Assembly (NCBI GenBank): GCA_009911175.1
Contig: QXWX01000164.1
Span: 1-9,563, forward strand
Length of the DNA stretch: 9,563 bases
Source of the DNA: Lachnospiraceae bacterium
Lineage (GTDB): Bacteria > Bacillota_A > Clostridia > Lachnospirales > Lachnospiraceae
Direction of reading: 5' to 3'
Every line of letters begins with the position of its first letter. The stretch's first letter is position 1. A program made the position numbers and the translations under genes. The notes beneath the pieces are model-generated. The model searched no databases and was not told the origin of the DNA. It saw nothing but the letters and a program-made list of their open reading frames with translations. Shown piece by piece: positions 1 through 6,092 of the stretch.

Positions 1-15
1 CTCCTGTTTAAGAGG

Positions 16-21
16 TATAAA
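16..21 (+). promoter_or_regulatory. Possible -10 box for the small ORF/GNAT unit
   Basis: TATAAA lies about 65 bases before the 58-aa ORF. A matching -35 box at normal spacing would fall before the window begins, so only half of the promoter could be visible. It would place the transcript start near the left arm of the inverted repeat at 27-62. This is a weak call. Confidence 0.3.
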
Positions 22-26
22 AACAC

Positions 27-62
27 GTCAAGCCCGCAAAAAACTTACATTTAGGGCTTGAC
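27..62. repeat. Perfect 9-bp inverted repeat in the leader of the small ORF
   Basis: GTCAAGCCC at 27-35 is the exact reverse complement of GGGCTTGAC at 54-62, with an 18-base A/T-rich loop. It ends six bases before the ribosome binding site (68-76). As RNA it could form a leader hairpin; as DNA it could be an operator for a protein of this unit. There is no U-run after it, so it is not a convincing intrinsic terminator. The arms are seen directly; any role is inference. Confidence 0.55.
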
Positions 63-84
63 ATAATAGGAAGGAGAAAAAGAA

Positions 85-261
85 ATGAATGCATGTGCAA
101 TGAAATCTGGTTTACCATTTGTTACTAATACGGTATTGTCTAGAACTCCTGCATCGGAAGATAATAAGAAGATGACAGAGTTTATCAATTCTCATGAGTT
201 CTCCTTTGATATTGATCCTGCCGGAAAATTAATTAGTGTTGTAACGAATAAAGGTAATTAG
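85..261 (+). CDS. Small 58-aa protein of unknown function, coupled to the GNAT gene
   Basis: The frame runs from ATG at 85 to TAG at 261 and encodes 58 residues beginning MNACAMKSGLPF. A strong AGGAAGGAG site (68-76) sits 8 bases before the ATG, which supports real translation. I do not recognise the family. The protein has no signal peptide or membrane segment. Its second half (about residues 30-53, around EFSFDIDPAGKLISV) looks like a short helix followed by two strands. The stop is one base before the ATG of the GNAT gene at 263, so the two are probably translated as a unit. A small gene directly before a TacT-like acetyltransferase resembles the layout of type II toxin-antitoxin pairs, but the protein does not show an obvious ribbon-helix-helix pattern, so calling it an antitoxin would be a guess. 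Base composition is AT-rich like the GNAT gene and unlike everything after about 830. Confidence 0.6.
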   Translation: MNACAMKSGLPFVTNTVLSRTPASEDNKKMTEFINSHEFSFDIDPAGKLISVVTNKGN

Positions 262-262
262 A

Positions 263-808
263 ATGGAAATTAAAAAATACACAAGAGAATTTGAAAATTT
301 AAAGAATCATTTCGAATGTGGGAATATTATTATTGACAATTTTCTGAAAAATGGAGATGCTCTGGATGAAAACCAGGGCATTACTTATGTGGTGCTGTCT
401 GATAAAAAAGATTTTATAATCGGTTACTATAATATTGAAGTCGGCTGTGTGGATTAGATAGAAATAGTTGGTAATCATAGAATATATAAACCTATGGGTG
501 GTACTGTTAATATTAATTATTTGGCTGTACATAGCGGATACCAGGGGACAAAGATTGCTGAAACAGGAGACGGGAAGATTTATCTGGGAGATATTCTTTT
601 GAATGATTGTGAGAAAAGAATTTTGGAACTGAGAAAGCAAGTCGGAATTACTTTTGTTACGCTTTGTTCTACGGAGGAAGGATATCATTTATATAAAGTC
701 AGAAACAGTTATGAAGATTTTGAAGAAGATATGAATACATTTGTGCAGGAAAGTGATCAGAAATGCTATAAGTTGTACAAATGTGTTGATGATATAATTG
801 AGATATAG
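263..808 (+). pseudogene. TacT-like GNAT N-acetyltransferase interrupted by an in-frame TAG
   Basis: One reading frame of 182 codons runs from ATG 263 to TAG 806-808 and is broken only by TAG at 455-457 (codon 65). The part before the stop carries the opening typical of TacT-like/GNAT proteins: a FECGN segment near residue 17, then IIIDNFL, GITYVVL and IIGYYNIE. The part after it continues the same fold without any frame change: NYLAVHSGYQG (the beta-4/acetyl-CoA loop region), IYLGDILLNDC, a strand TFVTLCST, and EEGYHLYKVRNSYEDF in the place of the usual C-terminal FYxxxGF. Intact members are about 170-185 aa, so the combined length fits. The family transfers acetyl groups from acetyl-CoA, and some members are toxins that acetylate charged tRNA. 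The internal ATG at 494 has no ribosome binding site, so a separate C-terminal protein is unlikely. A nonsense mutation (for example CAG to TAG) is the simplest reading; readthrough or a sequencing error are alternatives. Translation would begin by coupling to the 58-aa ORF. Confidence 0.75.
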
Positions 809-832
809 GGCATATGGAAAGAAGTTTGTTAA

Positions 833-937
833 GAGGGCTTTGGCAGCCCACCGCGAGGGTCAAATCCCCCCGCAGCTTGCTGCGCTAGAATTTTGATGCC
901 CCATCATTACTGCGGGGTATTTGACTTCAAAGCCCCC
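833..937. repeat. Nested palindromic element between convergent genes
   Basis: Several inverted repeats are stacked here. The outer arms are GGGCTTTG (835-842) and CAAAGCCC (928-935). The middle arms are GTCAAAT (859-865) with ATTTGAC (919-925) and CCCCGCAG (868-875) with CTGCGGGG (910-917), giving 15 pairs around a 2:1 internal loop. Inside are a CGCAG/CTGCG hairpin with a CTTG loop (871-884, which competes with the middle stem) and a TGATG/CATCA hairpin (894-906). GGGCT/AGCCC (835-849) is another competing hairpin. It fills the gap between the GNAT remnant and the response regulator and extends into the regulator's last codons. No U-run follows on either strand, so a standard intrinsic terminator is not supported. 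The build resembles a dispersed palindromic (REP/MITE-like) unit, which one copy cannot prove. Confidence 0.6.
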
Positions 938-2439
938 TGCCGATATTCCGTAGGGCTCACCCCCGTATATTTCTTAAAGATAGACGAAAAGTACGTGGCG
1001 TCATGGTATCCCACCAGATCCGCGACCTCATAGGCGAGGATATCCTGCCGGAGCAGATATTCCTTTGCTTTTTCAATCCGCACGTGATTGATGTATTCCG
1101 TCAGAGATTCCCCGCATACCTTTTTAAACGTCCGGCTCAGGTGGGACGCGGAGATATGGAGATGGTCCGAGAGGACCTCCAGGGACAAGGGCTCTGAAAG
1201 ATGGCTGTGGATGAATTTTACCGCATGGTCAAACAGCTTGTTCTGGGCGGCGGTCCCTACAAAATGATCCTTTGTATAAGCCATCAGTTCAAAGACCGTA
1301 TGTTCCAGGGAAAAGATATCCGACGCCTGGGTGATCCTGGACAGGTATTCGCCGGGAGGGGCGGCATTTTCACGCTTGATGAGCACCCGGCAGCAGATGT
1401 AATACATCTGGGCGCAGATATTTTTGGCATCCGCGGAGTTGACAAAATTGGACTTAAACTTATTGAAGATCTTATGCAGAACCCCGCCGGCGTCCTCAAA
1501 CAGCCAGTTGTGCAGGTGGTTCTCAAAGTGGAACAGATCCAGGGAGTTTTCCGCAGTCAGGTCATAGTCCGCGTCCTCCGGCGCGTCGGAGAAGAGGGCA
1601 ATATTTTTTTCATAATAAAAATGAAATGTCAGGGCGTGGATCGCCTCGGACACGGCATAGCCAAAGTCCGAAGCGCTGCTGTGGTACCGGCTGATTCCGA
1701 CCGACACCTCCCGGGAATCCAGCGTCCGGGCGATCACGGTGATCTCCCGGCAATTCTCCAGAACCGCATCCGGTACAGATTCACAGCGGCCCTCCAAAAA
1801 ATAGACCGCAATGATCAGGTTGTTGTAGCGGTAGCAGCAGGCGTCCTTTTTTCCGTCGAGGATAATGCTCTTTAAAAAGGCGGTGTCATTTTCCAGGGGA
1901 ACCATCTGGAATGCCGCTACATAATAGTGGTCCAGACGGATTCCCAGATTCGAAAGCCGCTCCTCAAAGGAGGGGAGGAAGGCGGAGCCGGTCATTTCCA
2001 GCAATAGCTGGTCTTTCAGAAATGCCAGTTCTTCTTCGGCGATGGAGGTCTGTTTTCTGGAGGTGACGATCTGCTTCTGCGCGTCCTGTATGGCTTCCAT
2101 CAGCTCCTTTTTATTGGTCGGTTTCAGGATAAAAGCGGACACGTTATATTTGATGGCTGTTTTTGCGTATTCAAAATCCGCGTATCCGGTCAGCAGGATG
2201 ACTTTGATCTCCGGCTGATGCTCATAGATGAATTTTGCCACAGCCAGGCCGTCTGCCACAGGCATCTTGATATCGGTGATGACGATATCCACGGGATTGG
2301 CTTTGATAAATTCAATGGCTTCCATTCCATTTCCGGCCGTTCCGGCCACCTTACAGTCCAGGGAATCCCAGTCTATAAAATTGGCAATGCCTTTGCGCAT
2401 GATGGCTTCATCGTCAACAACTAACAGTTTGAATGTCAT
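907..2439 (-). CDS. Response regulator, REC domain plus AraC-type DNA-binding domain (YesN-like)
   Basis: This 510-aa cytoplasmic regulator is the partner of the kinase just upstream. The receiver domain occupies about residues 1-120: acidic pocket D9-D10, phosphoacceptor D56 (in VITDIKMP), T84 and K106 (in LKP) are all present. A variable middle region (about 125-395) follows, then an AraC/XylS domain (about 400-500) with two helix-turn-helix units near 418-440 and 467-490 and the usual ending VSPTEYR. The start at 2439 (MTFKLLVVDDEA) is chosen because an AAAGGAGGA site lies just before it and receiver domains begin here; the frame is open 28 codons further upstream, but that stretch does not resemble the family. 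The gene overlaps the kinase gene by 26 bp, which suggests coupled translation. The last residues, GALKSNTPQ, are encoded by the right arms of the palindrome at 833-937 and look like an added tail. By context it should activate the divergent sugar operon when phosphorylated. Confidence 0.93.
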   Translation of the reverse strand: MTFKLLVVDDEAIMRKGIANFIDWDSLDCKVAGTAGNGMEAIEFIKANPVDIVITDIKMPVADGLAVAKFIYEHQPEIKVILLTGYADFEYAKTAIKYNVSAFILKPTNKKELMEAIQDAQKQIVTSRKQTSIAEEELAFLKDQLLLEMTGSAFLPSFEERLSNLGIRLDHYYVAAFQMVPLENDTAFLKSIILDGKKDACCYRYNNLIIAVYFLEGRCESVPDAVLENCREITVIARTLDSREVSVGISRYHSSASDFGYAVSEAIHALTFHFYYEKNIALFSDAPEDADYDLTAENSLDLFHFENHLHNWLFEDAGGVLHKIFNKFKSNFVNSADAKNICAQMYYICCRVLIKRENAAPPGEYLSRITQASDIFSLEHTVFELMAYTKDHFVGTAAQNKLFDHAVKFIHSHLSEPLSLEVLSDHLHISASHLSRTFKKVCGESLTEYINHVRIEKAKEYLLRQDILAYEVADLVGYHDATYFSSIFKKYTGVSPTEYRQGALKSNTPQ

Positions 2440-4201
2440 GGTCTTCCTCCTTTGTGCGGATCGGAATCTGAAAGGAAATGGTGGTGCATTTTTCCGGGAT
2501 GCTGTCGATGCGCAGGCGGGCATCCGGCCCGAAAAGCAGCTCCAGCCGTTTATCCAGGTTGCAAAGTCCTACATGGGTGTGGGCGTCCGCCCCGGAGGGC
2601 CGGATATTGCGTATATCCGGGATGGGGTCGAAGCCGATCCCGTTATCGATAATGGAAATCTCCATGAGCCGGCCGTCGGACGGGATGACCTGTACGATGA
2701 GCCGTCCCTTTCCGTCTTTTGGCTCCAGGCCGTGTACGATCGCATTTTCCACCAGCGGCTGGATGCAGAACGTGGGAACCATACAGTCCATCAGCACGTC
2801 CGGGACCTGGAATACGCAGGAAATCTTGTCCTCAAAACGCATCTGCTGCAGGTAGACGTAAAACTTCACATATTCAATCTCCTGGGCAAGGCGCACATAG
2901 TCCGTTTCTTTAGACAGCGTATTTTTCTTGAGAAGCTCCCCCAGGGAAATGATCATCTGATAGATTTCCTCTTGATCGCTGATCTGTGCCTTCCATGCGA
3001 TGGTGTTGAGCACGTTAAACAAAAAATGGGGGTTCATCTGCGACTGCAGCGCCCGGATTTCCGAGCTTTTCAGCAGCAATTGTTTCTGAAAATTGTCATT
3101 GTAGTAGATATCCAGCTGTTTCAGCATCCGGTTCAAGGCGTCCGCCCAGACCCGAAACTCCCGGTACATCTTCATGGGCGGCAGGCTGGCCTGCTCCCCC
3201 TTTGAGATCTGGTTGATGTGGTAGATCATCCGGTCAATGGGCCTGGTGACTGCCCGGCTGACGATCACGGCCAGGAGGAGCGCAGCCAATACCGTACATG
3301 CCAGCAGCAGGATGTAAGTCTTTAAGGTATCGTTGAGATCCTGGAACAGGATGCTTTTCGGTGCGGCCACGGCGGCGGTGAGCTGGATCTTGTCCAGTTT
3401 CTGCACGGCGGTAAAATATGCGTCGGAGCACAGCGTAAGCTCCTGGAAGGAGACAAAGGCCGTACTTCCCTGATCCAGCGCGGCCTGCAGCTCCAGGCTC
3501 TGGGGTTCCATGTCCCGGCTGGAACAGAGATTCATGTCCCGGTCATACAGGCAGATGAACCAGGAAGGAGCCAGTCCGTTTACACAGTAGGCAAGCCATT
3601 TTTCCAGATCCACGGCGATGATGAAGGTTCCGCTGTAGCTTCCCGTATTGCCGCTGAAAAGATTTCGGATAAAATAAAGGTTTTTTCCGTCTGAGGGCAG
3701 CATCCGGCAGGTCAGCCGGTGTTCTTTTTGATCCAGATCCCGGAGGAGCTCATGGCTTCCGGAGAGGCTCCCGGCAGGGGAGGCGGAGGTGGATATGCGG
3801 AATACGTCCCCCTGGACGTTCAGGATGTAGATCCCGTTTGTAAAATTTTTTGCGGACAGGGGCGTGCTGTAATAGAGGTCCGTCATCTGTTTTTCTATAT
3901 GGATCTTACGCTCCGAGCTCAGCGGCTTGTGGGCGGTATCCTCTAAAATCCCGGCAATGGAGGCGTTGGATACATAAAGGGGGATGACCGAGTCAATGGA
4001 ATCCACCTGGTCGCTGATCTTCTGGTTGACCTGTCCAAACTGGCCGGTGACAGAGTGTTCATAACTGGTTGTAAGAATCCGGTCTGTCCTTATATAATAG
4101 AAGAAAAAGGAACAGAGCAGGATGAGGGTTACGATCAGGGAGACGGTAACGGTGATGAAGGAGCGCAGGGAGGGGATGTGTATCGTGTTGCTTCTGTTCA
4201 T
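2414..4201 (-). CDS. Membrane sensor histidine kinase, YesM-like (His_kinase/HATPase_c)
   Basis: This 595-aa kinase is of the type paired with AraC-family regulators. Membrane helix 1 is at about residues 14-36, an extracellular sensor region (Cache-like, about 40-290) follows, then membrane helix 2 at about 294-317 and a HAMP linker from about 318. The His_kinase domain has the phosphorylated histidine H392 in QMNPHFLFN. The ATP-binding domain shows the N-box LVENAIVHG (N486), the G1 box DNGIGF (519-524) and a second glycine region near HVGLCNLDKRL (543-552). The frame is open to 4363, but the start is set at 4201: this ATG gives MNRSNTIHI directly before the first membrane helix, the promoter at 4235-4263 lies upstream of it, and an AAGGATGG purine stretch (4215-4222) precedes it, though about 13 bases away, which is long. 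The ligand is unknown; the neighbouring transporter and phosphorylase suggest an alpha-glucoside or its loaded binding protein. Confidence 0.93.
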   Translation of the reverse strand: MNRSNTIHIPSLRSFITVTVSLIVTLILLCSFFFYYIRTDRILTTSYEHSVTGQFGQVNQKISDQVDSIDSVIPLYVSNASIAGILEDTAHKPLSSERKIHIEKQMTDLYYSTPLSAKNFTNGIYILNVQGDVFRISTSASPAGSLSGSHELLRDLDQKEHRLTCRMLPSDGKNLYFIRNLFSGNTGSYSGTFIIAVDLEKWLAYCVNGLAPSWFICLYDRDMNLCSSRDMEPQSLELQAALDQGSTAFVSFQELTLCSDAYFTAVQKLDKIQLTAAVAAPKSILFQDLNDTLKTYILLLACTVLAALLLAVIVSRAVTRPIDRMIYHINQISKGEQASLPPMKMYREFRVWADALNRMLKQLDIYYNDNFQKQLLLKSSEIRALQSQMNPHFLFNVLNTIAWKAQISDQEEIYQMIISLGELLKKNTLSKETDYVRLAQEIEYVKFYVYLQQMRFEDKISCVFQVPDVLMDCMVPTFCIQPLVENAIVHGLEPKDGKGRLIVQVIPSDGRLMEISIIDNGIGFDPIPDIRNIRPSGADAHTHVGLCNLDKRLELLFGPDARLRIDSIPEKCTTISFQIPIRTKEEDHDIQTVSC

Positions 4202-4214
4202 ATCTGTTTTTTTT

Positions 4215-4222
4215 CCATCCTT
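4215..4222 (-). promoter_or_regulatory. Ribosome binding site of the kinase gene, long spacing
   Basis: AAGGATGG reads on the minus strand, followed by about 13 mostly A bases before the ATG at 4201. The spacing is longer than the usual 5-9, so initiation may be modest. It supports the 4201 start over the longer open frame. Confidence 0.45.
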
Positions 4223-4234
4223 ATCTGTATTCCA

Positions 4235-4263
4235 TTTATATAATTTGTCACCAATTTTCGCAA
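4235..4263 (-). promoter_or_regulatory. Promoter of the kinase/regulator operon
   Basis: On the minus strand, TTGCGA (4258-4263) and TATAAA (4235-4240) are separated by exactly 17 bases, a good sigma-A-type layout. The expected transcript start is near 4228, giving a leader of about 27 bases before the kinase ATG. A perfect inverted repeat (4283-4298) lies about 20 bases upstream of the -35 box. Confidence 0.6.
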
Positions 4264-4282
4264 GAAAAAATTGATGACCTGC

Positions 4283-4298
4283 TTGCGCATCGGCGCAA
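4283..4298. promoter_or_regulatory. Operator-like palindrome in the divergent region
   Basis: TTGCGC and GCGCAA flank the four bases ATCG. The site lies just upstream of the kinase promoter and about 200 bp upstream of the binding-protein promoter, a place where one regulator could act on both units. The symmetry is seen; the protein that might bind is unknown. A chance match is possible for arms of 6 bp. Confidence 0.35.
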
Positions 4299-4301
4299 TT
4301 C

Positions 4302-4327
4302 TTATTACATATTATTATTACATAATC
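4302..4327. repeat. AT-rich 13-bp tandem direct repeat
   Basis: TTATTACATA occurs at 4302-4311 and again at 4315-4324, giving a 13-bp period. It sits between two inverted repeats in the divergent control region. It could be a pair of regulator half-sites or simply a low-complexity AT tract. Confidence 0.35.
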
Positions 4328-4358
4328 CGCCCCTGTCTTCAATCGGTTTTGGGGCGGA
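4326..4358. repeat. 8-bp inverted repeat, TCCGCCCC/GGGGCGGA
   Basis: The arms at 4326-4333 and 4351-4358 match perfectly around a 17-base spacer that ends in TTTT. It could be an operator with two half-sites or, if transcribed, a hairpin. Reading in the plus direction there is no T-run after the right arm, so a terminator is not supported. Confidence 0.4.
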
Positions 4359-4477
4359 AGCAAAAAATTCCAAAGAAAGCAGCAAATAATTTAAAGCAAT
4401 GCACAGCGCCGGGAGGGCGGGGGCTGATGAGAGGGTGTTCCGGCTATGAAATTCAAAGAACACAGCATATCCCTTTA

Positions 4478-4507
4478 TTCAAATCCGGGCAGCAGGCGTA
4501 CTATAAT
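4478..4507 (+). promoter_or_regulatory. Probable promoter of the sugar-transport operon
   Basis: A perfect TATAAT (4502-4507) is preceded by a weak -35, TTCAAA (4478-4483), at 18 bases. A poor -35 box is typical of promoters that need an activator, which fits control by the divergent AraC-type regulator. The transcript would begin near 4514, leaving a leader of about 100 bases before the binding-protein gene. Confidence 0.55.
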
Positions 4508-4533
4508 AGAACCAGCTTAAGGAAAGCCGAGAC

Positions 4534-4608
4534 GTATGGGAGATGATTCCATACAGGCAGGCGGAGGATCTGTCTGCCCTACAAACCGGCTGCAAAAATT
4601 GTAGGAGG
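4534..4608 (+). promoter_or_regulatory. Structured 5' leader with a hairpin covering the ribosome binding site
   Basis: Three consecutive potential stems lie in the leader: GTATGG/CCATAC (4534-4539 with 4549-4554), GGCAG/CTGCC (4556-4560 with 4574-4578) and CTACAA/TTGTAG (4579-4584 with 4599-4604). The last overlaps the AGGAGG site (4603-4608), which is 7 bases before the ATG at 4616, so folding could limit translation. I do not recognise a known riboswitch class. The stems are short and their relevance is inferred. Confidence 0.4.
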
Positions 4609-4615
4609 AACGAGT

Positions 4616-5971
4616 ATGAAAAAGAACTATTTGAAGAGGGTACTTGCATCTGCGCTTATGGGTACGATGGTATTGGGACTGGCAGCCTGCGGAAACGGCG
4701 GGGGACAGGGGACGGAAAGCAAGACGGAATCCGGCGGGGCATCGGAAGATACGGGAAAGACCGTATTGAATGTCATCAACTACCACGTAGGAACGGATTA
4801 CGCGGCGGACTACTACGCCTACCTGTTCGAGGAATTTCAGAAAACCGAAGAAGGGAAGAACGTAGAGTTCAAGTTTGAGGAGATTCCGACCACGGACGCT
4901 TACAACCAGAAGATCAAGCTGCTGATCTCCAGCGGGGATCTGCCGGATATCGTGTTCAACGGCGGGAATAACATCACCGAACTGGCGGCTAAGTCAGGGA
5001 AGGTGGCGGACCTGACCCAGTATTTTGAGGAAGATCCGGAGTGGAAAGCGCTGTTTGATGAAACCTCGCTGGACTTCAATACGGTAGACGGGAAGATCTA
5101 CGGCGTACCGGTTTCCAAGGAAATCTCTTACATCTATTACAACAAAGAGCTTTTTGAGAAGGCGAAGGTGGAAGTGCCGGAGGTAGGGTATGAGACCTGG
5201 GACGATTTCTTTGCGGCCTGCGATCAGCTGAAAGAGGCGGGAATCACGCCGGTGGGCATGGACACCGCGGACATGGGGTGGCTTACCAACCTGTGGATGA
5301 GCGCCCTGATCGGTACAAGCGGGGAGGCCGGAAACGAATGGATGAACACCATGTATCCGGACGACTTTAATACGCCGGAGGTGGAAGCCGCGGCGGAGAC
5401 GATCCAGAAGATGTTCCAGGAATACACCACAGACGATGCGGTGGGCGGGAAATACGACCCCATGGCGACCCATTTCTTCAACGGGGAGATCGCGATGATT
5501 CCCAACGGCCCCTGGATGATTCCGGATTTCTCACAGACGGAAAAAGCGCCGGAAGGATTTTATGATAAGGTGGGCATTATGCTGATGCCGGGCCGGGGCA
5601 TGGAAATGGTTCCCACACCTGGGGATATGGTAGGGGCATCAGACGAGGAGAAGATCAAAGCGGCTGTTGCGTTTTTGAAATTTGAGACCAGCCCGGAGAA
5701 TCAGATCAAGGCGCTGGAAATGACAGGGCTGCAGCCGGTATCCAATGACCTGGATATCCCGGAGGACCTTACGGAGAGCGACCCGCTGATGGCGGAAGTA
5801 CTGCAGATCCAGAACGAGGCCGAGGCTACTTATGGACAGAATCAGGCGTACTGGTATCAGAACACCATCGACACCTTCTCGACAGAGCTTCCGGAGCTGG
5901 CCTTCGGAAATATCACACCAGAAGAATTTTGCAGCAAACTGACGGAATCCGCGGCAAAGAATCAGGAGTAA
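4616..5971 (+). CDS. ABC-transporter sugar-binding lipoprotein (family 1 solute-binding protein)
   Basis: This 451-aa protein captures the sugar outside the membrane and delivers it to the permeases. A lipoprotein signal peptide is clear: charged KKNYLKR, a hydrophobic stretch, then the lipobox LAAC with the lipid-bearing C25. A flexible Gly/Ser/Glu-rich linker (about 26-48) follows, and the mature domain starts near KTVLNVINYH. Family features include SSGDLPDIVFNGG (about 105-117), a YIYYNKELFEKA segment (172-183), NGEIAMIPNGPWMIPDF, and a C-terminal FLKFETSPENQIKALEMTGLQPV region. The length is normal for CUT1 binding proteins. Initiation is supported by AGGAGG at 4603-4608. The gene is first in the operon and is separated from permease 1 by 121 bases containing a hairpin. 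The sugar is not identifiable by eye; an alpha-glucoside is inferred from the GH65 gene downstream. Confidence 0.95.
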   Translation: MKKNYLKRVLASALMGTMVLGLAACGNGGGQGTESKTESGGASEDTGKTVLNVINYHVGTDYAADYYAYLFEEFQKTEEGKNVEFKFEEIPTTDAYNQKIKLLISSGDLPDIVFNGGNNITELAAKSGKVADLTQYFEEDPEWKALFDETSLDFNTVDGKIYGVPVSKEISYIYYNKELFEKAKVEVPEVGYETWDDFFAACDQLKEAGITPVGMDTADMGWLTNLWMSALIGTSGEAGNEWMNTMYPDDFNTPEVEAAAETIQKMFQEYTTDDAVGGKYDPMATHFFNGEIAMIPNGPWMIPDFSQTEKAPEGFYDKVGIMLMPGRGMEMVPTPGDMVGASDEEKIKAAVAFLKFETSPENQIKALEMTGLQPVSNDLDIPEDLTESDPLMAEVLQIQNEAEATYGQNQAYWYQNTIDTFSTELPELAFGNITPEEFCSKLTESAAKNQE

Positions 5972-6001
5972 GTCAGAGACAAACCGCAGGTCTGCAGGTA
6001 A

Positions 6002-6038
6002 GCAGTTCCAGTTTGCGGCCGGTCAGGCCGTGAACTGC
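6002..6038 (+). repeat. Stem-loop between binding-protein and permease genes
   Basis: GCAGTTC (6002-6008) pairs with GAACTGC (6032-6038), and inside it CGGCC (6016-6020) pairs with GGCCG (6026-6030) around a GGTCA loop. Hairpins in this place are known in other sugar operons, where they protect the binding-protein mRNA and lower permease expression. That role is inferred here. No U-run follows, so full termination is unlikely. Confidence 0.5.
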
Positions 6039-6092
6039 AACGGTGACGATACTTGCGGGCCTGCCCCTTTTTATACTGGGAGGATTTGCACA

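Noticed and set aside
494..808. Independent 104-aa gene starting at the internal ATG
   Set aside because: It has no ribosome binding site and is in frame with the upstream half, so it is the C-terminal part of the broken GNAT gene.
2440..2523. 28-codon N-terminal extension of the response regulator
   Set aside because: The ribosome binding site lies just before 2439 and receiver domains start at FKLLVVDDEA; the extension is only kinase-gene sequence in another frame.
2228..3205. Long plus-strand open frame opposite the kinase and regulator genes
   Set aside because: It is the complement of two clear protein genes, spans their junction, has no convincing ribosome binding site or recognisable domain, and its Pro/Arg/His-rich content is typical of antisense frames in GC-rich codons.
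4202..4363. 54-codon N-terminal extension of the kinase
   Set aside because: It lies upstream of the likely promoter (4235-4263) and does not resemble kinase N-termini.
4300..4500. Catabolite-repression (cre) site in the divergent region
   Set aside because: The best candidate around 4391-4406 misses key positions of the consensus, including the central CG.
6030..6092. N-terminal extension of permease 1
   Set aside because: The 6093 start has a well-placed GGGAGGA, and the extension is hydrophilic and overlaps the intergenic stem-loop.
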